This document shows, piece by piece, positions 53,967 through 62,400 of a stretch of 64,000 bases of DNA (the stretch's first letter is position 1; each line of letters starts with the position of its first letter). A program made the translations under genes and the position numbers. Where the stretch lies: the NCBI GenBank assembly GCA_024639935.1, contig JAHEFZ010000001.1, positions 97,927 through 161,926 on the forward strand, written 5' to 3'. The stretch comes from Microbacteriaceae bacterium (GTDB lineage: Bacteria; Actinomycetota; Actinomycetes; Actinomycetales; Microbacteriaceae). The notes beneath the pieces are model-generated. The model did not search any database. It saw only the letters and a program-made list of their open reading frames with translations, and was not told where the DNA came from.

Positions 53967-54913
53967 TGCCCGATATTCTTGGAATGATTCTGTGGCCCTT
54001 CCGTTGGGTAATCGAAGCTCTGCTCGTCGGTTTTCACTGGGTGCTCACCCGATTGGGGCTGACACCGAGCGACGGGTGGACCTGGGTTCTCGCTATTACC
54101 GGTCTGGTGCTTGTCGTCCGCGCCGCATTGATTCCGCTCTTTGTCCGGCAGATCAAAAGCCAGCGCAAGATGCTTGAAGTCGCGCCAGACCTCAAACGCA
54201 TCCAGGATAAATACAAGGGTAAGCGTGACCAGTTTTCTCGCGAGGCCATGACCCGCGAAACGATGGCTCTGTACGGCAAACACGGTACCTCACCGTTTTC
54301 GTCTTGCCTCCCTCTCGTCTTCCAAATGCCAGTCTTTTTTGGACTGTTCACCACCCTGAGTAACGCTGCCAATGGCGATCCGGGCATCGGTTTCATGAAC
54401 TCTGATCTCGCCCTTAACTTCGGCGCAGCCACGATTTTCGGGTCTGCCCCTCTACACGCCGCGATGTCGACAGCGGACGGGAACGCTGTTGTTTTCTGGA
54501 CAGCAGGAATCATGGTCGTTCTGATGACCGCGTCACAGTTCATTACCCAGAAGCAGATCATGTCCAAGAACATCTCGAAGGCCATGAAGGAAAGCCCAAC
54601 TTACAAACAGCAGCAGATTCTCTTGTACATCCTCCCGCTTGTATTCCTCTTTTCCGGATTCGCGTTCCCCCTCGGCGTCATGATGTATTGGCTTGTCTCC
54701 AACTTCTGGACGATGGGGCAACAATTCGTCGTTATCCGAAATATGCCAACCCCCGGCTCTCAAGCATTCGAGGCATGGGAGGCCCGTCAGGAAAAGAAGA
54801 ACATCCGGAAGGGAATTGCCGCAGAACCGCAGGCAATCGACGAGGTCAAGCCTGTTCAGCGTCAGCAGCCCATGGGTAAGAACCGCGCAAAGCGCGGAAA
54901 GGGAAAGAAATAA
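53963..54913 (+). CDS. yidC: Membrane protein insertase YidC
   Basis: 316 aa. YidC/Oxa1 core with five hydrophobic segments; the hydrophilic-groove region contains KSQRKMLEVAPDLKRIQDK (first hairpin) and CLPLVFQMPVFFGLF. Basic C-terminal tail ending KRGKGKK. Inserts membrane proteins with and without Sec. ATG overlaps yidD stop by 4 nt. Confidence 0.96.
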   Translation: MMPDILGMILWPFRWVIEALLVGFHWVLTRLGLTPSDGWTWVLAITGLVLVVRAALIPLFVRQIKSQRKMLEVAPDLKRIQDKYKGKRDQFSREAMTRETMALYGKHGTSPFSSCLPLVFQMPVFFGLFTTLSNAANGDPGIGFMNSDLALNFGAATIFGSAPLHAAMSTADGNAVVFWTAGIMVVLMTASQFITQKQIMSKNISKAMKESPTYKQQQILLYILPLVFLFSGFAFPLGVMMYWLVSNFWTMGQQFVVIRNMPTPGSQAFEAWEARQEKKNIRKGIAAEPQAIDEVKPVQRQQPMGKNRAKRGKGKK

Positions 54914-55371
54914 TGTCGGAAACGAAAGACGCAGCAGATATCGCTGCAGACTACATTGAAGGACTGCTCGACATAGCGGACCTTGACGGAGACCTCGAAA
55001 TCACCAATTCGAACGGCCGTGACTATGTTTCGATCGTGGCCACCGATAGTGACCACCTCAAGGTCCTGGCCAAGGGAGACACCGTGTCCGCGCTTCAAGA
55101 GTTGACTCGACTTGCGGTGCACACCAAGACAGGAGAGTTCTCGAGACTCATCCTCGACATCGCCGGCTCGCGAGATGCCCGATCTAAAGAACTCGAGCGT
55201 CTGGTTGAACGAGCAATCGAGCGCATTGATGGTGGCGCGCAGTCGGCAGCCCTGCCCCCGATGTCTTCCTATGAACGCAAGTTAGTGCACGACTTCGTGA
55301 GTGAGCGAGAATTTTCGTCGCATTCCGAAGGAGAAGGCGCTGACCGGCACACCGTGATTAGCCGCAAATAG
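54913..55371 (+). CDS. jag: Jag/KhpB-like KH-R3H RNA-binding protein
   Basis: 152 aa. KH-like domain (LEITNSNGRDYVSIVATDSD) and R3H domain at the C-terminus (SYERKLVHDFVSE, then HTVISRK). Lacks the N-terminal Jag_N domain, as in actinobacteria. Overlaps yidC by 1 nt. Confidence 0.92.
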   Translation: MSETKDAADIAADYIEGLLDIADLDGDLEITNSNGRDYVSIVATDSDHLKVLAKGDTVSALQELTRLAVHTKTGEFSRLILDIAGSRDARSKELERLVERAIERIDGGAQSAALPPMSSYERKLVHDFVSEREFSSHSEGEGADRHTVISRK

Positions 55372-55385
55372 TTTCACGTGAAACA
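55370..55385. promoter_or_regulatory. parS-like site at the rsmG start
   Basis: AGTTTCACGTGAAACA, one mismatch (first base) from the ParB consensus; it overlaps the rsmG GTG start. Confidence 0.85.
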
Positions 55386-56031
55386 TCCCGAGATTGAACC
55401 GGAACCTCTTGTCGCGGAACAGTTGTGTGGTGCGGGAATCGACCGTGTCCGTCGTTTCGCGCTTGATTTAGGAACACGCGGAGAAACACTAGGGCTGATC
55501 GGCCCAGATGAAGCGCGACGCCTCTGGTCCCGCCACATTCTCAATTGTGCACTCCTTGCTCCCGAAATACCGGTTGCGGGAGTAGCGGGTGGTCGCAACT
55601 CGGTCGCGGATGTGGGGAGCGGCGCCGGATTGCCGGGCCTCGTTCTCGCGATGATTCGTCAGGATATTGACGTCACGTTAATCGAACCCCTCGAACGCCG
55701 GACGAAGTGGCTTGAGGAGCAGGTCGTCGCGCTCGAGTTGTCCAACGTGACCGTGTTTACGGGGCGGGCGGAAGAGTTTGCTCCGCGGCGATCATTCGAT
55801 GTGGTCACGGCGCGAGCAGTCAGAGCGCTGAAGGGCCTGCTTCCGATCCTGACACCATTAGTTGTTTCCGGCGGGCAGTTGGCGCTACTCAAAGGTCAGC
55901 GCATCGATGACGAGATGATTGACGCGAGGAGCGCCTTTGACCGCCTTAACATCACCGTGCCGAGATCCCGCGTCCTCGGCGAAGGTACAGTAGACGAGCC
56001 GACCAGATTGTTCACCGCTACAGTTGAATAG
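55378..56031 (+). CDS. rsmG: 16S rRNA (guanine-N7) methyltransferase RsmG
   Basis: 217 aa from GTG 55378. SAM-binding motif VADVGSGAGLPGLVLA, followed by VTLIEPLERRTKWLEEQV and VVTARAVRALKGLL. Modifies G527 of 16S rRNA. The start codon lies inside a parS-like sequence, so ParB binding may affect its expression (inference). Confidence 0.94.
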   Translation: MKHPEIEPEPLVAEQLCGAGIDRVRRFALDLGTRGETLGLIGPDEARRLWSRHILNCALLAPEIPVAGVAGGRNSVADVGSGAGLPGLVLAMIRQDIDVTLIEPLERRTKWLEEQVVALELSNVTVFTGRAEEFAPRRSFDVVTARAVRALKGLLPILTPLVVSGGQLALLKGQRIDDEMIDARSAFDRLNITVPRSRVLGEGTVDEPTRLFTATVE

Positions 56032-56048
56032 CCAATTGGACACTTCGA

Positions 56049-56064
56049 TGTTTCACGTGAAACA
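56049..56064. promoter_or_regulatory. parS site upstream of parA
   Basis: Exact TGTTTCACGTGAAACA in the rsmG-parA gap. Confidence 0.97.
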
Positions 56065-56120
56065 TCTCCGCGCGGGAGAACTTCGGTGCGGGCGAGAACT
56101 CTATGAAAGGGGCGTGTGCG

Positions 56121-56999
56121 ATGTCTCTCGATGACTCAACACCGCTCGCCACGGAACTTTTGGACCTGACTCGACGTCGCGCGGCGTTAGCCGCACGTGT
56201 TGCTCCCTTGCCGGCGAATACCAGAATTGTGGCTTTGTCCAATCAAAAGGGAGGGGTCGGAAAAACGACCACTACGGTAAACATCGCCGCTGCCCTTGCT
56301 CGGATGGGCGCACGAGTTATTGTGATTGATCTTGACCCGCAAGGAAATGCGTCGACGGCGCTCGGAATTGAGCACCACGCAAAGATTCCCGGAATTTACG
56401 AGGTTCTTCTCGGTTCCGCGTCGATTCATTCGGTGTTGCAGCAGAGCCCCGGTAATGCAAATCTATGGTGCGTGCCCGCCACCATTAACCTGGCCGGTGC
56501 GGAGATTGAACTGGTGCCGGCTTCGGCACGCGAGACCCGACTCAAGCGCGCGCTAGAGGAATTCCTGGAATCTGCTGTCGAAACACCGCACTATGTATTT
56601 ATTGATTGTCCGCCGTCCCTTGGCCTTCTGACGGTCAATGCCCTGACCGCAGCGACCGAAGTGTTTGTTCCCATTCAAGCCGAGTACTACGCGCTAGAAG
56701 GGGTCACCATGCTGTGGGACAACATCGCCATGGTGCAACGTTTCCTCAATCCTCGCGTCAGCATTTCGGGAGTCCTGCTGACGATGTATGACCACAGGAC
56801 AAACCTGTCAAGGGAGGTTGCGGACGAGGTACGACGACACTTCCCCGACATTGTGTTTAAGTCGGTGATTCCTCGTTCAGTTCGAGTATCCGAAGCACCA
56901 AGTTTCCAGCAGACAGTTATAGATTACGATCACGATTCCGTCGGCTCCATCGCATACCGCGAAGCGGCCATCGAATTCGCCGAGCGAGGAGTGTACTGA
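56121..56999 (+). CDS. parA: Chromosome partitioning ATPase ParA (Soj)
   Basis: 292 aa from ATG 56121 (AAAGGGG about 8 nt upstream). Deviant Walker A KGGVGKTTTTVN, Walker A' VIDLDPQGNAS, Walker B VFIDCPPSLGLLT. Drives origin segregation together with ParB bound to parS. Earlier ATG 56103 adds six residues. Confidence 0.96.
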   Translation: MSLDDSTPLATELLDLTRRRAALAARVAPLPANTRIVALSNQKGGVGKTTTTVNIAAALARMGARVIVIDLDPQGNASTALGIEHHAKIPGIYEVLLGSASIHSVLQQSPGNANLWCVPATINLAGAEIELVPASARETRLKRALEEFLESAVETPHYVFIDCPPSLGLLTVNALTAATEVFVPIQAEYYALEGVTMLWDNIAMVQRFLNPRVSISGVLLTMYDHRTNLSREVADEVRRHFPDIVFKSVIPRSVRVSEAPSFQQTVIDYDHDSVGSIAYREAAIEFAERGVY

Positions 57000-57000
57000 C

Positions 57001-57948
57001 ATGGCCGAAAAGCGAACCGGATTGGGCCGTGGAATCGGCGCACTCATTCCCACGGGAGGAGCGAACGTTTCCGATCGCGGCGTTGATGTGTTCTTTCCAC
57101 AAGACGGGACCGGGGCGAACCGAGATGCCCCCGGCGCACGCTTTCAACTCATCAACCCCGACAGCGTCATCCCGAATGGTGCCCAGCCGCGAACTGAATT
57201 CCGACCAGAAGAACTCGCCGAACTCGAACACTCGATCCGTGAGTTTGGCGTACTTCAACCCATCGTCGTCCGCCCTCTAAGCGGAACCGGGGCCGGCGCT
57301 ACTTATGAACTCGTCATGGGGGAGCGACGACTTCGAGCCTCTAAGGCGGTTGGACTCACCGAGATCCCGGCGGTCATTCGCGACACGAAAGACGCCGATA
57401 TGTTACGAGACGCGTTACTCGAAAACCTGCACCGGGCGAATCTCAACGCACTCGAAGAGGCCTCTGCCTACCAGCAGTTGTTGTCCGATTTTGGGATCAC
57501 CCAGGACGAGCTCGCCAAGCGCATTGGCCGATCACGACCCCAAGTGACCAACACCCTCCGCCTACTCAAGCTTCCGATCAAGGTTCAGCAGCGTGTCGCG
57601 GCGGGAGTTCTTTCGGCCGGCCACGCGCGCGCGATTCTGTCCGTGGCAGACACGGCCGCGCAGGAGCGATTAGCCACCAAGATCGTCAATGAGGAATTAT
57701 CGGTTCGGGCGGCAGAAGCCGTTGCGTCAACGCTCACGCCGGGAAATTCGAAGCCAGAAAAGGCGAAGCCCAAACCGGGAACTCGACGAGACCACCTCGA
57801 GGCTGTCGCAAGCAAATTGGGGGACAAATTGGATACGCGGGTCAAGATTTCTGTGGGAAAAACTCATGGAACCATCACGATTGACTTTGCAACCGTAGCG
57901 GACCTCAACCGAATCGCGAACAAACTCGGAGTTTCAGCGGACGACTAG
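57001..57948 (+). CDS. parB: Chromosome partitioning protein ParB (Spo0J)
   Basis: 315 aa. N-terminal box GLGRGIGALIP, CTP-binding boxes including GERRLRASKAVG and ENLHRANLNALEEASAY, helix-turn-helix RIGRSRPQVTNTLRLLKL, and a C-terminal dimerisation region. Starts 1 bp after the parA stop. Confidence 0.96.
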   Translation: MAEKRTGLGRGIGALIPTGGANVSDRGVDVFFPQDGTGANRDAPGARFQLINPDSVIPNGAQPRTEFRPEELAELEHSIREFGVLQPIVVRPLSGTGAGATYELVMGERRLRASKAVGLTEIPAVIRDTKDADMLRDALLENLHRANLNALEEASAYQQLLSDFGITQDELAKRIGRSRPQVTNTLRLLKLPIKVQQRVAAGVLSAGHARAILSVADTAAQERLATKIVNEELSVRAAEAVASTLTPGNSKPEKAKPKPGTRRDHLEAVASKLGDKLDTRVKISVGKTHGTITIDFATVADLNRIANKLGVSADD

Positions 57949-58015
57949 AGGCTTGAGAAGCTGGAATCTCTGTAAAAAGTTTTGACTACTGCCGTAACAC
58001 CTGCGAAGCGTAAAC

Positions 58016-58339
58016 TCAGGCGAGGAATTCGGCGAGATCCTGTTCAAGAGCGGGCCTCGGTTTAGCACCGACAACAGTCTTCACAACCTCTCCACCTTTG
58101 AAAACCTTCATCGCGGGGATGTTGAGAATGTTATATTCGACCGCGAGGTCGGGAAATTCGTCAACGTTGAGCTTGACGATGTCGATCTTGTCAGCGTGCT
58201 CCTCAGCAATCGCGTCGAGAATAGGCGAGACCGCACGACAAGGACCACACCAGGGGGCCCAAAAGTCAACAATGACCGGTTTGACATTGTGTAAAACCTC
58301 TGCCTCAAAGTTTGCAGCTGTTACGTCACGCGCACTCAT
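58016..58339 (-). CDS. trxA: Thioredoxin
   Basis: 107 aa. Active site WAPWCGPCRAVSP and the conserved cis-Pro region (NIPAMKVFKGGEVV). General cytoplasmic disulfide reductant. 38 bp after trxB, in one operon. Confidence 0.97.
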   Translation of the reverse strand: MSARDVTAANFEAEVLHNVKPVIVDFWAPWCGPCRAVSPILDAIAEEHADKIDIVKLNVDEFPDLAVEYNILNIPAMKVFKGGEVVKTVVGAKPRPALEQDLAEFLA

Positions 58340-58377
58340 GGTTTCTCCTTATTCGGTGTCTCAACTCTAGCCGAGCA

Positions 58378-59301
58378 CTAGTGGGCGCCGGACTCAATGA
58401 AGTGCTGCGCATCCATTGCCGCGACCGCTCCGGAACCGGCCGCGACAATCGCCTGACGGTATGTGGGGTCAATCAAGTCGCCCGCCGCAAAGACACCCGC
58501 GATGTTCGTGCGAGATGAGCGTCCCGCGACCTCCACATTCCCGGTTTCGGTGAGCCTTATTTGATTCGCGATAAGGCTTGTTCGAGGGTCGGAACCTATT
58601 GCGATGAAAAGCCCATCGATGTCCAGCGTTGAGATTGAGCCGTCGGACTTTTGTAACGTGATCCCTGACACCGTTTCTGCGCCGACAATTCCTGTCACCG
58701 CTGCGTTTGTGACAAATTGGATCTTGGGATCAGCCTTGGCACGAGCGAGCATCGCGGGCGAAGCGCGGAACTGGTCCGAACGGTGAACCAGATACACCGT
58801 GTCGGCGAACTTGGTGAGGAAAGTTGCCTCTTCCATTGCGGAGTCGCCGCCACCAACGACCGCGACCGCTCGATTGCGAAAGAATGCGCCGTCGCAGGTT
58901 GCGCACCACGAGACTCCAAAACCGGACAGACGTTTTTCGTCGTCGAGCCCGAGGTGACGATATTGGCTGCCCATCGACAGGATGACGGCCTTCGACTCAA
59001 TGACTTCACCACTGCCGAGGGTGATCCTCTTAATTGGACCGTCGAGCTCGACCACAGTCGCGTCGTCAAAGATCAGCTCTGCCCCGAAGCGTTCGGCTTG
59101 CGCTTGCATTCCCATCATGAGGTCGGGGCCCATGACGCCTTCGGGAAACCCGGGATAGTTGTCGACGTCAGTTGTCTTCATCAAGTCGCCGCCCATCTCA
59201 ACGCTCGAGGCAATGACGACGGGTTTCAGTTCGGCCCGTGCCGCATAGATTGCAGCGGTATATCCAGCAGGCCCGGATCCGATAATGACAAGTTCGCGCA
59301 C
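58378..59301 (-). CDS. trxB: Thioredoxin reductase
   Basis: 307 aa from GTG 59301 (AAGGA 5 nt upstream). FAD motif IIGSGPAGYTAAIYAAR, redox WCATCDG, NADPH motif VVGGGDSAMEEATFL, and GVFAAGDLIDPTYRQ. Reduces TrxA. The frame extends to 59328 without conserved sequence. Confidence 0.97.
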   Translation of the reverse strand: MRELVIIGSGPAGYTAAIYAARAELKPVVIASSVEMGGDLMKTTDVDNYPGFPEGVMGPDLMMGMQAQAERFGAELIFDDATVVELDGPIKRITLGSGEVIESKAVILSMGSQYRHLGLDDEKRLSGFGVSWCATCDGAFFRNRAVAVVGGGDSAMEEATFLTKFADTVYLVHRSDQFRASPAMLARAKADPKIQFVTNAAVTGIVGAETVSGITLQKSDGSISTLDIDGLFIAIGSDPRTSLIANQIRLTETGNVEVAGRSSRTNIAGVFAAGDLIDPTYRQAIVAAGSGAVAAMDAQHFIESGAH

Positions 59302-59334
59302 AGCATTCCTTCCGACAACAGTCGTCAACCGAGT

Positions 59335-60945
59335 TTATGGTTTCTTATTCCCGAGGCGACGCAGGGGCGCGACAAGATCGAGGGCTGATTTGTCACGCAA
59401 CAGTAAGAGGGCCGAGAGATACGCCACTCCGGTCGCACCGGCAACAACAACGGCCCACAGTGCAGACAGTTCAATGGAGGCGGGCATCGCGGGCAAGAAC
59501 GAGCGTATGACAATCCCGACTCCGAGGGCGGGAATGAGGGCAATCACATAGCGGAAAAGGGCGAAACCGAGCGACCTTCCACCGAGGTGCCCGAGTCGTC
59601 GTCGTACAAAAATCACCATCACGATCGCTTGTACGGAAATTGAGATGCTCATTGACGCGGCGATTCCATTCGCTATCTGGGAAACCGGTCCCACCCCTGA
59701 CCACAATGCCCCGATCGTGAAGACGGTTGATTGGACAAGTTGAATAAAAAACGGCGTTCTCGTGTCTTCGAGGGCGTAGAAGATTCGCTGCAACACAAAA
59801 ATCGCACCGAACGGAACGAGCCCGAAGGCAAACAGAGCGATGACGTCCGCCATCCCGTTTCCGGCTTCGCCCGCGAACATACTTGCGACGAATGTTGCAC
59901 TCAACCACAGAACGCCAGCACTAATGACCATAAAAAAGGAAATGCGCGCGATAGATTCCCGAATGTCGAGCCCGAGACGATCCCAATTTTTATCCCGAAC
60001 ATCGGTGCTCATTTGCGTGAAGTACGCCGTTCCGAGTGACACGGTAATGACCGAATGTGGAAGCATAAATACGAGCCACCCAAATCGAAGAACAGCCAGG
60101 CCCGGCTCGTCGTAAGCGGTTGCGAGAGACGCAATGTTGCTTTGGACTATCCCGGCAATTTGGGTCACGACAATCATTCCAAACGTCCACGCCGCCAACT
60201 TGGTTGTTGCCCCGAGTCCCACGCCGCGGAAGCGGAAATCGGGTCGAAAACGTATTGAGGCGCGACCAAGGAATCCAAAGAGAGCGAGTGCTTGGACAAC
60301 AACCCCGAGCGTCGCGGTGCCGGCAATAATTGCCACTTCTGTCGCGTCCCAGTCCGCGGCGACGGAGACACTTCCCGTGAAAAGTTGCCCGAACCACAGC
60401 ATGCCGGCAATTGCGACAACGTTATTGAGCGCGGGAGCCCAGGTAAATGGGCCAAAGACGCCTTTCGCATTGAGGACCTCGCCGACCAGGCTATACGCGG
60501 CATAGAAGAAGACTTGGGGCAAACACCACCACGCGAACGCTGTCGCTAGCTCGAGTTCGGCCTGACCGAACCCGTAACCTCCGGGATTTGTTTGGTGCTG
60601 AGTATAAATTCCCACGAGCAGGGGAGCGGCGGCCACCGCAATTATTGTGACGACGAAAACGACGGACAGGCCAAGAGTCAAGAGGCGATTGACAAACTTC
60701 TCACCACCATCGGGATGAAGCTGTGCGTTGATAATCTGCGGGACAAACACCGCGCTGAGCACTCCGCCCGCCACAATTGCGTAAACGTTGTTGGGTAGTT
60801 GGTTTGCGAGGGCGAATGCATCCGCGCCGGAACCAATCAACCCAACTGTGCGAGCGAGCACCACCGCGCTCACAAAACCGAGGATCCGTGACACGACTGT
60901 TCCGGACGCCAGCACGATGGACGATCTGCCGATGTGACCTGTCAC
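59335..60945 (-). CDS. murJ: Lipid II flippase MurJ (MviN)
   Basis: 536 aa, about 14 transmembrane helices of the MOP superfamily. Early motif SRILGFVSAVVLARTVG and LPNNVYAIVAGGVLSAVFVP. Flips lipid II for wall synthesis; in mycobacteria MurJ is a PknB substrate recognised by FhaA, both encoded here. Start overlaps the upstream DUF6049 stop by 4 nt. The C-terminal kinase-like domain of mycobacterial MviN is absent. Confidence 0.94.
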   Translation of the reverse strand: MTGHIGRSSIVLASGTVVSRILGFVSAVVLARTVGLIGSGADAFALANQLPNNVYAIVAGGVLSAVFVPQIINAQLHPDGGEKFVNRLLTLGLSVVFVVTIIAVAAAPLLVGIYTQHQTNPGGYGFGQAELELATAFAWWCLPQVFFYAAYSLVGEVLNAKGVFGPFTWAPALNNVVAIAGMLWFGQLFTGSVSVAADWDATEVAIIAGTATLGVVVQALALFGFLGRASIRFRPDFRFRGVGLGATTKLAAWTFGMIVVTQIAGIVQSNIASLATAYDEPGLAVLRFGWLVFMLPHSVITVSLGTAYFTQMSTDVRDKNWDRLGLDIRESIARISFFMVISAGVLWLSATFVASMFAGEAGNGMADVIALFAFGLVPFGAIFVLQRIFYALEDTRTPFFIQLVQSTVFTIGALWSGVGPVSQIANGIAASMSISISVQAIVMVIFVRRRLGHLGGRSLGFALFRYVIALIPALGVGIVIRSFLPAMPASIELSALWAVVVAGATGVAYLSALLLLRDKSALDLVAPLRRLGNKKP

Positions 60946-62375
60946 GAGCGGCGCCGTCGATCACGAATGGTGCGTGCGATTCCGATGCCCATGATGGACG
61001 AGACTATGGCGATAAATGCCACGAGCGTTACGCCCTCCCATTGGGCTTGGACTGCGACTTCAATGAACACAGGCTTACTGATCTCAAGTCCACTTTCCGT
61101 TGTCAGTGTTGCGCGAAGGGAGGTTTTTCCGTTTGCTACAGAGATCATGGGTACGGCGACCTGGGCGCTTGAACCCGATGGAATCATTATCGTCTGGCTT
61201 GGCGTCGGAATGCTCACAATTCCTGACAGTGAATTGACGGTGGCGATGACGGTGATGTCGGTCGTCGAGGCGTTCTCGATTGTCAAGGGCAATTCGGCTG
61301 AATTAGCCAATACGGTGAAATCACCCCCAAGCGAGAACGACACGAAGTCTTCATAGGTTTTGGCGGTTCGGATGTAGTCGCGAACCACTCCGGGAAAGCG
61401 GGACGTGGCGACAAGTCCTGCGACAACACAAAGCTGACGAAGACGCGGGGTTGTTATTGCTCGGGGATCTAACGCCATCTCGGACACCATGCGGTCGAGC
61501 CGATGCTGGACCATTAGTGATCCGATTGTTGACGAGGGAATGTCGTGAAATGTCGCAATCGTGTCACTGGACACCACAGCGGGCATAAATCGAATCAAAC
61601 TTTCGGAACCTCGATCTAAAGCATTGAGAAAAGCAACGGCGCGTTGTGCATCGATCGAGCCGGGTTCTCGCGGGAGTACGACATTAAGCCGGCTGTTCGA
61701 CGAGTTGCGGAGGAGTGTTGCGGTGGTAACAGGGTCAGTCTCTGAACCAGGGGCGACCGCCTCGGCGATCGCGGCACTTGCCTCGGAGGAAAAGGAATTT
61801 GCCAAATCGGGAAACACTGAGTCGTCTGCGATGATTCGACCGAATCCCAATTTCTCGACAATACCCAGGCTTTGCGTATCACCCGCTCGACCGGTCGGCC
61901 AACCGATAATGTCAGCGGCGGCGACACCCGAAATTTCACTGAGCTGAATGGTAGAAACGCGGAAGCTTGGCCCACTATCGGCGATAACAAAAGGGTCCGC
62001 ATTTCCCCACGGCAAATAAAGCGGCCGGGACCTCTTAACGGAATTCAGCCACGCTGTGACAATCGTCGGCGCTTGCGGCCCGAGCGCTTCGATACTCGCG
62101 ACGATTCTCGAGTCAATCGCAATCGTCGCTCCATGAGAGATTGCCGAATTTGTCAGCTGAGACCACGAACCACCCCGTGACACGAGGGTCGTCAGCTCGT
62201 CCGCGGTGATCACATCGGATGAGGAGTCGGGGGTGACGATGGGGACAAGAACGGAAAAAACAGGCCGAGGAGCCGCCTCCACGGGGGCCGCACCAAGACC
62301 AAAAAGGGTGACGATTGACGCGACGGCGAGGCTGACGCGAGCGCGACGGACCCCAACTTTTTCGACGGCCGACAT
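60942..62375 (-). CDS. DUF6049-family exported protein
   Basis: 477 aa from ATG 62375. Signal peptide (VRRARVSLAVASIVTLFGLG, then APVEA), a long extracytoplasmic part with two alpha/beta and beta-sandwich-like regions, and a C-terminal transmembrane helix (GVTLVAFIAIVSSIMGIGIA) with a basic tail (RTIRDRRRRS). It is the conserved gene between murJ and the CCA-adding enzyme in actinobacteria; function unknown, wall-related by context. Leaderless promoter with a -10 overlapping that of cca. Confidence 0.85.
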   Translation of the reverse strand: MSAVEKVGVRRARVSLAVASIVTLFGLGAAPVEAAPRPVFSVLVPIVTPDSSSDVITADELTTLVSRGGSWSQLTNSAISHGATIAIDSRIVASIEALGPQAPTIVTAWLNSVKRSRPLYLPWGNADPFVIADSGPSFRVSTIQLSEISGVAAADIIGWPTGRAGDTQSLGIVEKLGFGRIIADDSVFPDLANSFSSEASAAIAEAVAPGSETDPVTTATLLRNSSNSRLNVVLPREPGSIDAQRAVAFLNALDRGSESLIRFMPAVVSSDTIATFHDIPSSTIGSLMVQHRLDRMVSEMALDPRAITTPRLRQLCVVAGLVATSRFPGVVRDYIRTAKTYEDFVSFSLGGDFTVLANSAELPLTIENASTTDITVIATVNSLSGIVSIPTPSQTIMIPSGSSAQVAVPMISVANGKTSLRATLTTESGLEISKPVFIEVAVQAQWEGVTLVAFIAIVSSIMGIGIARTIRDRRRRS

Positions 62376-62382
62376 AGCGGTA

Positions 62383-62392
62383 AGTCTAGACT
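62383..62392. promoter_or_regulatory. Shared palindromic -10 for DUF6049 and cca
   Basis: AGTCTAGACT: TAGACT on plus (62387-62392), 8 nt before the cca ATG, and TAGACT on minus (62383-62388), 7 nt before the DUF6049 ATG. The hexamers share TA, giving a perfect 10-bp palindrome. Confidence 0.6.
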
Positions 62393-62400
62393 GAAGCAAT

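Noticed and set aside
57949..58015. Intrinsic terminator between parB and trxA
   Set aside because: GTAAAAAGTTTTGAC is AT-rich but no stable GC stem precedes the T-run on either strand.
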